Assembly: GCA_947044365.1 (NCBI GenBank)
Contig: OX345640.1
Span: 5,072,001 to 5,136,000 of the forward strand
Length of the DNA stretch: 64,000 bases
Direction of reading: 5' to 3'
Origin: Petrosia ficiformis
Taxonomy: Eukaryota > Porifera > Demospongiae > Haplosclerida > Petrosiidae
Shown here one piece after another: positions 35,992 to 48,186 of this stretch. The notes beneath the pieces were generated by a model. The model had not been told where the DNA came from. It saw only the letters and a list, made by a program, of their open reading frames with translations, and did no database searches. How positions within the stretch are numbered: position 1 is the first letter of the stretch; the number at the start of each line of letters is the position of its first letter. The translations under genes were made by a program, and so were the position numbers.

Positions 35992-36064
35992 AACCACGTG
36001 GATGCCTATGACTATGAGCCACACCTACAAAATAATTTTTTGGGCTGGGTTAGTCATCTCTGTG
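35992..36064. promoter_or_regulatory. Bidirectional promoter between NOA1 and SUPT7L
   Basis: NOA1 (minus) and SUPT7L (plus) start codons are about 73 bp apart on opposite strands. Both transcripts must start in, or read through, this short interval. ATGs for both genes also occur further out (36024 minus, 36002 plus), so the 5' untranslated regions probably overlap. Confidence 0.6.
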
Positions 36065-39000
36065 ATGGCATTGTGGGGTGAACTAGAAGATCAAGAAGAA
36101 AGAAGAGAGACCTTTGTTCCAATTTGGACCGACAAGTGGAGACCCAGCAGTGTGTCCTGTCAGGTGCCTTATGTAGCAAGTTCAAAGCCCATACCATCTT
36201 ATCAGGTCACACAAAGGTAAACCGTAGAGGTCTGTGTCACTACATGTATGTGTGTGTGTGTGTGAGTGTGTAATGATAACTATATCTTGTAAATAGATAA
36301 GAGATTGATCTCTCGTTAGATTACTATAATACAAATCCTCTGAGAAATTGTTTTGTTATACTTCCAAAGGTTCAATTATTGCAAAATTAACTGTATACAT
36401 ACAGTAGGTGCCACAGGCAACTTTCTTAGCATTCCATCCCTAATTGCAATGGACGGCTACGCATAAGGCTAGTATTAATGTACACTCATTTTTAGATGTC
36501 CTACATACAGATTTACATAAATTATTATCTTTTTATAGTGATTCCGTTCTTGCTGCACTGGATCATCCAAAGGATTCTCATGATTCTAATGTCATACTAC
36601 ATAGTATTGAGTTACAACAATATATTGAGGAAATGAGACAATTGATTGCCTCATCTGTTGATGTTTCTAGTAGTCTTCAGAACAGGGTGTGTGTATGTGA
36701 CTATTTATATGTGTGACTGTGTGTGTTGTGTTACTGTGTGTGTGTGGTACAAAATTTGCTGAATTTATAGCTTAGCATTTAATTTGACAGAATAGTTTTG
36801 AAATGAAAACTCCCAGGTAACCAGTTTTCTCTACAGTATTGTGATGATGTATAGTGTCTCCAGTTATTATCAGGAACATCTTATGCAAAACATTCTTTAA
36901 AGCTGATATAGTTTAATATTTGCATGTGCAATTCATGTTTGTTATAAAGGAGATATTATATAGCTTACTGTGATGTTAATTTTTTCCTTACCCACCAACT
37001 CAAAGATATATTTAATATCAGGTTACACGTATTTAAAGTATAGCTCTGGTCACTTCAATCACTTGTACGTGTTGTTACTATACACATGCGCATGTATGTT
37101 ACATGTAGGTATAAATATGTACATATAGGTGTACATACATGTATGTACATGTAGGTGTACATATATACATGTACGTTATACTTTATGTTTATATATGCCA
37201 ATTCAGACAATAATTTATTCTTTCTGTTTACTCTCGTATCTTCTTTCATTCCAAGGAGTCTCTCAAGGCACCTAAACCACCAACTAAATATTGGAATCAT
37301 AAAAGCCTTACTAGATGGGACAAACCTAGTGCTTGTAATCCTGACAGGTACATACATGTATGTATGTATGTATTTGATCCCGATAAATTTGTACAGTTAC
37401 ACATACATGCTGATAGATGCATTATGTACATATGCTTGTAATATAGCTATTTTTAAGTGTAATAAAGTTTCATAATGGTAATGATAATTAATATAATTAT
37501 ATAATTTCATTCGTTCTTTAGTCAAACAAGATTACCGGGTAATATTCAACTCACAGATAAAACTTGCCATTTACTTCAAAGAAAAGGGGCAGCCACAATA
37601 TGTCTTCACAAGGGATATGAAGGTACTGCATAATAAATGTTGTCGTGATAGTTACATTTGTGCACTATAGTTATGTATGATTTGTTTGCAATTGCAATAA
37701 GGCTGACCAGATACCCAGTTATCTGGACAAATAGCCATTGAACTGAACTGTTCTTCATATCATATAATGTTTTGCACATGTGCAGAAAGCAAATAGATGA
37801 ATTAAAATTTGTGGATAAGTTTCTTGTTGCTCTCAAGTGTAGAACAAACTCAACAAAGTGTATAAAAACACAAAAGCTGCTTGAAAAAAATCTCTGACAG
37901 TTCAAAGGGTACACTAATACTTCATATTTTACACACAAAGTTTTTGTATGTGATTAAAGCAATTATTTCGTTACCTAAGCAACTATTATGAACTGAAATC
38001 AAGATAGTAAAGATACATGTAAGATCCACTCCACCCATAGTATAAAAGCTACTTCAATTATAGTTGTATGTACATAGTACAGTTTGTGTATGTACGTGTG
38101 TGTACATGTAGTGATTAGTACATGTACAGTTCACTAGTGACTATATGTACATTTCATGAATCTAATTTAATTTTATTTTTAATCATAACTATAGCATCTT
38201 ATTCTACTGCTCTTAATGTATTGAGTGATGTTTTGGGAGATTTTGTGAGTCGTCTCTGTATTTCATTAAAATCTAATATTGATGGTTATCACAGAGGTGT
38301 GACTCATACACAGGAAGGAGAACTTGATGTAAGTAGGAGCTTATGAACTGTGAAGGTGTGAAGGAGTGTCTGTCCAACTGGAACAGATGTGTTTTGCTAT
38401 AATTATAAACACATCACAAACATACATACATAAGTTTCCTGATATAGTCACTTAAAAATAAAAATAAACACCCTGGTTCTACATAGTCTTGCATGCTCTT
38501 TCATAACTTTGCTCCTAAAAAGCTCCTGATACGAGAGAAGGAGTTTGGTTGTTTCTTCATTTAAGAAGTCACAAAATTATGTTACAATTATATAGTTTTA
38601 TAGGGTGTAAGAATTATGTTAGGTGTACTGACTTTGTTAGGGTTATATCAGGATGTTTTTGTTCTTACTCAAGCATGAAATTATTGTATTCTGTGGTTTG
38701 TATAAGTATTATACTATTTTGAATGTGTAATATAGCTATCCTTATATGAAGTAATGACCATGAGTTTCTTTAAATTAACATAGCAATACATGTATGTCCT
38801 GTACATATGCATGTATAATACTATGATTAATTATATACACAATAATTGCATGTATAGCTCAATAATTATGTATTATACATACATGTATAGTACAAAGATT
38901 ACATTATATGTACATGTATGGCACACAATAATTATGTATTGTACATACATGTACATGTATACTATACATGTATGTACTCATCATACTCTACATTGTATAG

Positions 39001-41444
39001 TACAATGAGTACATACATAATTATATACATGTAGTACATATGTGATCAAATTTTTGAAAAGGGACACAGTAATTAGAAAATGCTTATCTTTAATTGCTCA
39101 TCATTCCGCCATTTTCTACATGATCCCAAAACTTCATTGACATCTCCTGTACAAAATGCCAGAATGGCAGAGATTAAAGGTAACTATTTGGTAAAACTAC
39201 TTGTAGGATGGTGTCCCTTTTTGAAAATTATGTATATATATATGTGGACTGTAGAGTATATACAGTATGATGAGTAAATACACATGTATAGTACATGTAT
39301 TTGTGAGCATTATCAGATTACTATTAAATTTATCCTATAAACTGATATGTGACAACTGATATGAGAAGGAGATCGTTGGAAAATATATATAGTAGTTCTC
39401 ATTAAGCCAGTTTGTATAGGATGCTGGCTACATTTGTAATCCGGAAAGAGCAACTGTTGCTCCACCTAGATAGTTGTCTTTCTGTACAAAATGGCTGATT
39501 ACTGAACATTCAAATGCAAACATATATTATTGCTCTCCTTTTCATATCAATGATCACTGGTATGGTTATATGTACATGTCTTGATTTCAAATCAGGCTTA
39601 ATCCACAAATAAATTCTCTTTGTTGCAAGCCACAGAATTTGGCATGTTCAATGATCTTTACTTTACATATAAAAATTCTTTACACATGTATGCATAATAC
39701 ATGTACATGACATACATATGTACGTTACATAGATAGTTACATCATACATACGTATATACATGTACATACATGTACATCTTTTAATGAATGCTCTCTTCCT
39801 AATATCCACATAGAGTGTATTAGAGAAAACCCTTCATCAGTTTGGATTAGGAGGTAAAAGAGAATTAAGAAAATACTGGGAGACTTTAATGACTGAACAC
39901 TCCTGTCTCTGTGAAGAAGCTAAAGAACAAGTAGAAGAATGGAAGAAGACAATGGTAAATATTCAGTTAATAAATATGATTGAGTCTTTAATGATGAGAT
40001 CTCTTCATTTCTTTTCTTTCTTCAGGGAGGTAATGATGCTGTTAAAGAGAGAGAACATTTACTGAAGAGGTAAAAACAATTCCAAATATTTTCCAATGAT
40101 TGAAACTATTTTTTAGTATGAATCTATCACTGAATAAATCACAAAGGAAAGGCTCTGCAGGTATGTTATAAATGTATCTTAGAAGTCAAGAATAGCTGTC
40201 TAAAATACCTGTTATCTCACTTTGTTGTACAATTGGTAGAGTAAATTTGGATTGGGAACAGAAGTGTTTTAACATTCTTGACTATAATAGCAATTATTAC
40301 TTTACCTGCCTAATGCTACATAAGATTGGAATACATTGTATCACACACATACACATTTTATTCATTTTACACAGTTGATATTCGTCTTCCCTCTCCATGG
40401 GTTGCTGTAAGTTTTGTGTTAAATTACAGTATAATGTATATACAAGTATATTATATTACACATTACACATAATTCTCTGTCGTAATTATATGTATATCAC
40501 ATGTATGAGCATGAGTGTCAAAATAGTTAACTGACTGCCAGACAAAATTTTCTGTATACAATTCAGCTCAACATCTGCTAGTCATTCACTAGATATGTCA
40601 GTAATGTCCTACATGATTGACTGTTTCCACACCACTGTGCTTGCTGACAAACATATACATATATCTCTTCATTTTCATAGAACACCCCAGTTTTACTAGG
40701 AGAAGAAGACACATCAATATCCAGTGATATTAACTTAGACAATGTGATGCCGGTATGTTTTATAAATAATAAATGTATACATGTGCATGGACATTTTTGT
40801 ACATCATTAAATTAAATGGCTAGAGTATCTATGAATTCAGAAATTGCATGCATTTTAGATAAAGTGATATTTATAAGTAACACATTCATTTACTCTATAG
40901 TTGAAGACTCCTGATTTGGCTGGAACAGGTTAGTATATGTATAAGATCTATTACATGTCTTATTATCATAGTCTTTCAAAGCTTTCCCACAGTTATCAGA
41001 TAGTCATGAACATGATGAGACACTTGAAACACTGGACTTAGATTCTTCACCACCTAGGAAGAGGTAGGGACTATTCTTCATCATTTGTTATACATATGAG
41101 CCTAGTTCATTCTGTTTTGTGTCTGTTTGTATTAATACTGTATATAATATAATATTATAGATTGGGGATAGTTTCTTTTAAAAAATATTTGCTTCTACAA
41201 AAATTATTCTACTTGAAATTTCAATATTTCACTCATTAAAATTAATATGGTCAAAGAAAATTAAAGTTTTTTACAGGAAATTTCCCAGTCTATGATAATA
41301 CTGTAATCTTTCTGTCATTGTATTGTTGTCATGATCAAGATTACAAATATTATCAGATCAAACAAGCTACATAGCATCTTTCCCTTTTAATAATTACTTT
41401 CTTTTCTTAGGCTTAGAAGCAGTTCCTTCACAAATGAAAACTAG
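36065..41444 (+). CDS. SUPT7L: SUPT7L / STAF65-gamma, SAGA (STAGA) complex subunit
   Basis: SUPT7L is a core subunit of the nuclear SAGA histone acetyltransferase co-activator and carries a histone fold. Exons: 36065-36216, 36539-36686, 37256-37347, 37522-37622, 38195-38328, 39814-39954, 40026-40069, 40117-40160, 40375-40406, 40681-40752, 40901-40928, 41000-41063, 41411-41444; phases agree, 361 residues (human 414). The N-terminal MALWGELE parallels the family's RYWGEIP. Residues about 143-193 (CHLLQRKGAATICLHKGYE, then STALNVLSDVLGDFVSRL) match the histone fold. LHQFGLGGKRELRKYW (exon 6) matches the conserved helix after it. The tail RKRLRSSSFTNEN ends basic, as in vertebrates. The 3' half of the gene is cut into very small exons (28-72 nt) coding for acidic, low-complexity sequence. 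The start is the ATG nearest the conserved WGE motif; upstream in-frame ATGs begin at 36002. Confidence 0.87.
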
Positions 41445-41753
41445 AATCGTTAATCTAAGACTCATTCTCTATTACAATGTACATTACACATAATATAATA
41501 ATCATCATAATACGTACTATATAAATACTTTAACAATCAATTTCCAAATTACCTGTTAATACAGTGTTATAATGTCACAGCTAGAAATACTAAAGTTCGC
41601 CACCACGTACCTTTTACATTGTGTCACTAATGTCTTGTATTCCACTCAGAACTAAACATATATATATCTTATAATGTGCATGTACATTTAGGAGCTAAAA
41701 ACTATTATAATTTCTTTATAGCTTTCTCAAACTGAATTTGTTTTCTTTGTGTT

Positions 41754-41776
41754 TGGGGGTGGGGGTGGGGGTGGGT
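41754..41776 (+). other. G-quadruplex-type tract
   Basis: Three runs of five G and a fourth run of three G, separated by single T, lie about 310 bp after the SUPT7L stop codon. This is a textbook intramolecular G4 pattern and the strongest G-tract in an AT-rich window. Confidence 0.75.
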
Positions 41777-42009
41777 GTAACAAGTGCTGTATTGAGGTAG
41801 ACATCCTATATACATGTATCTCCAAATTAAGAGTGTTGAGTGTCATCATTATACTTTTAATATTGTCCACAAGACCACAAACCAATTCAATGTACATTAC
41901 AGAATGAGCTACCCATTTGGTTGTCAAATCACCCCCTGGTTTGAAATCTCTGAAGGTAGCTACTTCTCTACCCCTCTTCTCCCTAATTTGGTTGGCTGTA
42001 TGAGTTTCA

Positions 42010-42140
42010 TTTGCTTTACAGAAGCTAATATCATATTTCTAATGGAAAATGCAATTTCTACTTTCCGTTATAATTATAAGCATGGTTGTATTATGTTCCT
42101 AATTGAAAGTACTGATGTACTATGTATTAGGAACACTGCA
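42010..42140 (+). repeat. 125-bp interspersed repeat, copy 1
   Basis: CATATTTCTAATGGAAAATG, TTTCCGTTATAA, TTATGTTCCTAATTGAAAGT and TATTAGGAACA occur in the same order at 60985-61100, which is the centre of the 60177 foldback. Confidence 0.7.
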
Positions 42141-43242
42141 CAATTATATTTATAGCTGCCTACAGGTTGCAAAACAGAATGTCAACATTCAATTCACTAC
42201 ACTGATAGTTGTGTATTTATCTAACTTGTGGGTTATTGTGTAATAATTACAATTATCTTTATGTGTAGATAGATATCTATACACACTCCCTGAAACATTC
42301 ATATAAAGCTCTTTACAAACATTAGGCAAGCAAACTAGCTAACTGAAAAAATATAATCGTTTGAATCAAGTTTAAACAAAGATACTTGGAATTCTGCCTG
42401 TTAATTAGACTATAGCATAGTTTAATTTACCAGCTGCATGATACATTTTTAAATCGAAGGGCAATGACATCATAGCTCCATTTTTTTGCACATTGATTTT
42501 CTAACACATCTTGCTCCAAGATCAGAGCTTATTGTTAGGTGTGGCTCCAGCATCCCTCATTAGACCTAGCTAGAAAGCAAGTATATGTATACATCACATG
42601 TACATCAACATGTTATTTTCATCTTTTACTTGCCCTAAGCAGAAAAGTTCAAAGTAATATCAAAGGGAAGACACTTGAATGAAGATACTGCCCAACCACG
42701 TCAAACAAAGCGTGGATGTTTTGGACAATAGAATGTGCTACCACATTGGTATATAGTCTGGCTGACCCGCCTATTTGACTAATTGGTATCCCTCATAATC
42801 TACAGTAATTTGGTGTGTTATATACCTGCAAGACCCACTGATGAACTTTTACAACTTTAATTTGAACAAATAGTCTTTCAATGTCGGCTCATCAGTTTTG
42901 TAATACACGAAAGTATTAGCTTTGGTTCATTTTCTGCATGAAAAATCATAAATTAATAATTAACTGTAGGCGAAGGTTTATGGAAAAACTAATTTAAAAT
43001 AAGTATATATACCAATAATCAAAATGGTATTAATATTGATGTGGGACATTTTTCAGAAATAAAACTTTATCTTTCAAAACTAACAGTAATTATTATCAAA
43101 ACAATTATGCATTATTAATGAACAATGTGCATGATAATTATAGGGATGCATGATGAGAAAATATAATGAGAAAAATTGCGGTACTTTTTAATAATAATTA
43201 TCATCATGAAAATCACTTAAGATAGGAGTATAATAGCTGGGA

Positions 43243-45941
43243 TTATGGGATATCTTGAACATAATAGTTACTGCACCAGTCTGGTATAGTGGATGGACAT
43301 GATAGATAATGAATTCGATTGGTTTCATCTTGGAACTTAATGAAGTCTCCTAGGTTAACAGGGTCACAACACAATAGTTCATTTTGTCTAGCTTGGCTTT
43401 GACTACAATCATTCATACACTGAGGAACTAAAGAAAGAAAACATCAAAACATTGCATGTAATTGTATTTGTAGAGGTAGCTAGATATTACATTATAAGTT
43501 CTAAGACACATAAACCTCCAAACACCAGCAGATGGTATATTACTCATATACACTGATTAGATATCATTGAGTTTTTGATGTTTTGTATATTAACCTGCAT
43601 TTCTATCAGATTGTCATGGTAATATTAGTGCAGTATGTAATATACATATAATCATAAATGATTATACTATTATCTATGGTATATAAGTAAGTGCAATTTG
43701 CATAAGCTCATGCAAGCTTCTTATATAATATAATTATACTTCCGCATGTTTTGAGGAATTTTATAAATCCAAATTCAAAGTAAACTTAGGCTTCTGTTGA
43801 CTTAATTTTCCTTGTTTCCTTGATGGCACAGTAAACAAAATTTCATTATTGCAATCTAATTAACTAACATGTAGCTTCTGTGTACAACCCAAACAGAAAA
43901 CAGATTCCTAGGCTACATTCCTTTGCAATGCCATGCAGTTAACTAAAATTATAAATTTTAATACTAATATGCCAGTTTGAAATTGCTACTACAGCATAAA
44001 TAAATTAAAACTATACACGTATTTACACTGTTTCTTACTGTAATAGTAAGTACTATATTGTATATAGTGATTAAATCAACTCAACTTTTAATTGTAAGTA
44101 CATTTGTAGTTAACCAAAATCCATTACATGTAATATAATTATTTTAGTTGAAAACTAAAATAGGCCAACAAAGGTTTTATTAAGTATTAGTTCAGTTCAG
44201 TTAACTAAACAACACTAAAAATTATTTGTAAACTTGAATAAAATGGACAGAAATCCATCTGCATTGTTTTCCCTTAATTGATAACACATGCATGCATGTT
44301 TGACATGAGAACATACGTAATTTATACATAAATCAAATTATTTGGTGGAATTTATCACTAGTTCCAAAAGAAACAATGCATATACCAGCCCATCAAGTTT
44401 CACACAATCTTGAATTGGAGCAACAGTATGCTATATCATTCATATATACAAGAATAAAATATTCAATTATCTACGATGACAGGACGATTTATTATTTTTA
44501 TGTTGTGTCACATTACGAGTTGAGGAATTTAATGGACATAACAGCTGAAAGACATTGTAAGAAGTATGCAAGAACCTTAAAATTGAAGAACAGCTGAAAA
44601 GCTAATATGATTTTCTATAATAAGTTGTTGGATTTCAGACATAAAGGTCACCACAAAGCTGAGGATACTTTGTGACTTTGTCATCCTTATATCATCAGTT
44701 GAGTTTGAAGTCGCTACGAAAGTATGGTCATCGTATTAGATAAGTTATAATCTATATTATACTGTTATTGTATATATAACACATACAATTATTATGCATA
44801 GAAAACAGCTAACAACACTCAATCCACACCTGTGCTGAAAATTGTCGCTGTTATATACCTGGTATATTGTTATGATCTACTCATCAGATTAGTGTGGACG
44901 TATTATTGTATAACACATACAATTACGTATGGAACACACACATCAACATATACAGACACCTTGGTATATATTATACTAAAGAATATTTACCTTGGTTATT
45001 TCCATATCTGGGACACAAAATAGTGTGTATAATTATTCAATCATGCAAAGCATGATTTTCATACAAACAAACACACCTTGTACAGTAATCCTTACAGCAT
45101 CACTCTCACTGGGTGGATTGATACCATTATCAAATATACATCGATATACTCCACCATAATTAATATCTGCAACTGTAATTTCTAGTAAAGAAAAAGTCTC
45201 TTCTACTGTCAAACTCAAGTTTGGATCAGTATCGGGATCTAACAGTGTTCCATCAAGAGTCCAATTATTGTTGTTAGCAGGAGGATTAGCATCATATGAG
45301 CAGTTAAATGTGAGTGTACTTCCTTGAATAACAGTCGTGTTTTCTGGTGTAATAGAGAGAATATTTGGTTGGTCTGTAAAATAAGGGAAAGAGTTAAGCA
45401 TTAATGTTTTTATCAATAAAGATATATACTCACACTGAACGTTGATTGTAACATTGCTTCTTGTGATTTCACCACTTGAAGTCAGTGTGTATCTACACTG
45501 ATATTCTCCACTGTCATTTCTTGATATAGCTGTTAATGAAAGAGTATTTGGTGGAAAAGGAGTTGACTCTGTTACTGAATTTCCAGCACTATCAAACCAT
45601 TGGTATGTCTTTGCAAAAGGACCTGTACCAGTATTTCGTGGATTTCCAGAGCAACTCAATGTCAGACTACTTCCTTCCACAACATCAATTGTCCCATCAT
45701 CTCCCCCATCAGGATTGAGGACAGGATCAAAAAATACTGTATATAAATGAATGTGGTATCTGTAACTATAATAATATAAATTGTGGAGTGAATTTGGCAT
45801 TTCTACACATTTGAAATTCCTGGTATAGGACTATGTATGCTTTATATAGCTACCATGTGTTCGTAGTCTGTACACCCACAGAAAACTACCAAGTCAATCA
45901 GTTAACATTTTACATGGTAAATTACAACACAGACGTTTCAG

Positions 45942-45984
<43 letters not shown>

Positions 45985-46626
45985 GTTGGATATGCACTGT
46001 TAATTTGAAAATAAATAATTATATTGAGGGGTTTGACTGAAATGTTTACAACGAAATAGTTTCCAGTTTATAATTACTATTGTCAGAAATTCAATCAATT
46101 CTGAGCAGTGTATTATATATAGAACAAAATTAATTAAAAGTGTAGAATTATTGATCTACAGTGTTTATAATTTCACTTACATATTTGTCGTGCAGTAATA
46201 ATGAAGGACACGGTGTCTGGGTCAGGCACACCTGAGCTACATGTAAATGAATCTTCATTACTGAGATAGTTACCTGGATTATCCAAAATCATACTACCAT
46301 CAGCATTAATAGTAACATCTGGTAAACTATCATTCAGTGTGATACCACTAGCAATAACAGTGTATATTGTGTCAGGCTGCAGATTAATGCCATCAAACAA
46401 ACATCTAATACAAACCTGATCCAGATGATTCAGGTTAAGAAATAGATCACCATTAGTGAAAAATCTACCTCTGGGTTGTGTACACACCTGAGAAGTACCT
46501 ATGATAGAGTAAAAATAAATGTACTTTTGTCATGTATAATCATCTAACAATACATCACCATTACTACATACCCTGATTGATAAAAGACAAAATGAAAGCA
46601 CAAAAGATCAGTTTAATAAATGCCAT
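43243..46626 (-). CDS. Secreted immunoglobulin-domain protein
   Basis: Exons: 46626-46572 (signal peptide), 46498-46181, 45736-45434, 45373-45077, 43427-43243; every intron is phase 1, as usual for Ig proteins; 385 residues. Exon 1 encodes a hydrophobic leader MAFIKLIFCAFILSFINQ. Exon 2 has paired cysteines (VCIRC, FTCSSG) and could be a divergent Ig-like fold. Exon 3 is a clear Ig domain: SLTLSCSG, YQWFDS, then NDSGEYQC. Exon 4 is a second: STLTFNCSYD, NNWTLDG, then GGVYRCIF. Exon 5 is a short cysteine-rich tail (CMNDCSQ, LCCDP, WCSNYY) ending in a stop. No transmembrane segment was seen, so the product looks secreted. Exon 5 joins in phase after a 1.6-kb intron but is the least certain exon. 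It cannot be assigned to a named family. Confidence 0.8.
44090..44215. repeat. Member of an ACTAAAACTAAA-rich interspersed family
   Basis: TTAGTTAACTAAAACAACACTA-type sequence is shared, in either orientation, with 4779-4970, 5535-5650 and 16080-16256. Probably a small MITE family; the borders were not resolved. Confidence 0.45.
45942..45985. repeat. (TA) microsatellite
   Basis: About 20 TA units in intron 2 of the Ig gene. Similar tracts occur at 5881-5912, 26807-26840, 51550-51595 and 62862-62946. Confidence 0.95.
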
Positions 46627-48186
46627 CTAGATCTATTAATTGTATTGAATGACAGAAAACATGTACCCTGGTTGGTATTTATAAAGGTATACTGTTTTAT
46701 ATGGATTCATTGCATGTCAATTTTGTACATAATTATGGTTTAAAATTACTTTCTTGCCTTACTATAGTTATAATATACTTTTAAAAGAATGTTTCATAAT
46801 TAACCCTCACCCATGTAGGCAGAGCCGAGTGTTACTTTAACCTGGAGTTCCATCTGTATGTGTGTATAAACAACATTAATTTTCCCCTCAGTATTCTAGT
46901 AGCAGTAAACTTGCAAAACTGGTGTATAACAAGTTTAAAGCTTAATAGAAAACATATTCATAATCACATAATTGCTGTGTCATCTAAGTGTGAAATTTCA
47001 CTGGCTACTTTATTCGGCCATTGTACAAATTTGGATTCCTCATTGTAGTCTGATGCCTGGAAGAAAAAAACATTTGCTCAAGAATATGGTAGATCATTCT
47101 TTGTGTCTACTCTCTATAACAGGACTCTGTGTATTTATTCTTGTTGATAAGTGGTAATTGTGATAGTTTGAGCAGCAAATACAAACCCCTTTTGCATCTT
47201 TGATAATTGTTAGTTTGAAATTTTCACAAGGGTAAACCAGTAAATACCCTGTTGTCTGCTGTTAGTGATGTATTCATCATATGACATTTCTTTATCTTCT
47301 TTGCTGTTCTGTTGATCAGTTTCTTTGTTATACAAATTATTTTAAGTTTAACAATAATAAAGATAATAATATTGGAGGTCATGATGTCAACTTATTGCAG
47401 TCTTATATACACTTCTCAAGGTTTTCAGAATATACTATCTTGCACTTTCAATGGGTGATGTCAGCAGTCATGGTATGTATATGTAATATATACACCATGG
47501 TTAGGAGCCAGTATACGTACCACCCTGCTGTGGAGGACGTTTATGTGGATATAACCAGAGGTCTGCAGGGCCAGTGGGTATATATATCTGCATAAATCTC
47601 TGGACACCAGCAGGTGATATATATAAATTATACATATATATCATATATATATACTATAGCTAACAGGTATATCAAAGGTACCAATGGGATAATACCATAT
47701 ATACCCGTGGTTATGCAATGTAATATAACACCTATAGTACTTATTCATAATAGATTGCATTAGACTGAGCATGTGTAACCAAGCTCTAAATCGAGAAGAA
47801 ACTTTGTGCAAAGGAATGGAATGAAGAGAGACTGGAAAACTTAAGGTCAGATAAGAGCAAGCATTTTTCAAAATTATCATGGTTCACCACTTCTCTGTAG
47901 AATTAGTCAATAGGAAGCTCTTTAATACACCCCATCAGTTCAATACATCATGTGAACTCTTGTATGACACACATAAAACATATTCTATGGCTGATAGGTA
48001 CATGAAAGGCACCTATAGCTTTAAAAGTTGTCTGATCGCTATACAGAGCTTGGTAACTAAGAATACCAAATACATTGTGTTGGTGTCCACGTGTAAAGTT
48101 ATCAAAACGATGAGTGTTTAAAGGAAAGTGTCCTTTTATAATCCATAAAAATAAGTAATAACAAGTTACAAGTAACAAGAATTATA
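46627..48186. other. Intergenic: Ig gene 5' flank to ankyrin gene 3' end
   Basis: No recognisable exon. Short degenerate repeats occur, including a fragment at 46801-46840 like the end of the 660-bp interspersed family, and TA-rich palindromic sequence around 47590-47660. The Ig gene promoter should lie just right of 46626, and the ankyrin gene 3' end just left of 48187. Confidence 0.4.

Larger units (their letters stand above)
41445..43242. other. Intergenic: convergent 3' ends of SUPT7L and the Ig gene
   Basis: No coding exon was recognised here. It holds the SUPT7L 3' region, a G-rich quadruplex-type tract (41754-41776), and a repeat of about 125 bp at 42010-42140 that recurs near 60985-61100. 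ATTAAA on the minus strand at 43187-43192 could be the poly(A) signal of the Ig gene. Confidence 0.5.

Noticed and set aside
35992..36024. Extending NOA1 to the upstream ATG at 36024
   Set aside because: It adds a hydrophobic, non-basic stretch before an otherwise good mitochondrial presequence and would overlap the divergent gene's start region. It cannot be excluded without transcript data.
40989..40999. 3' splice site at CCCACAG (40992) for SUPT7L exon 12
   Set aside because: It gives a stop directly in the phase left by exon 11; the next AG (40999) restores DSHEHDETLETLDLDS in frame.
44376..44597. 73-codon open frame on the plus strand
   Set aside because: No recognisable domain, no splice partners, and it lies antisense in the last intron of the Ig gene.
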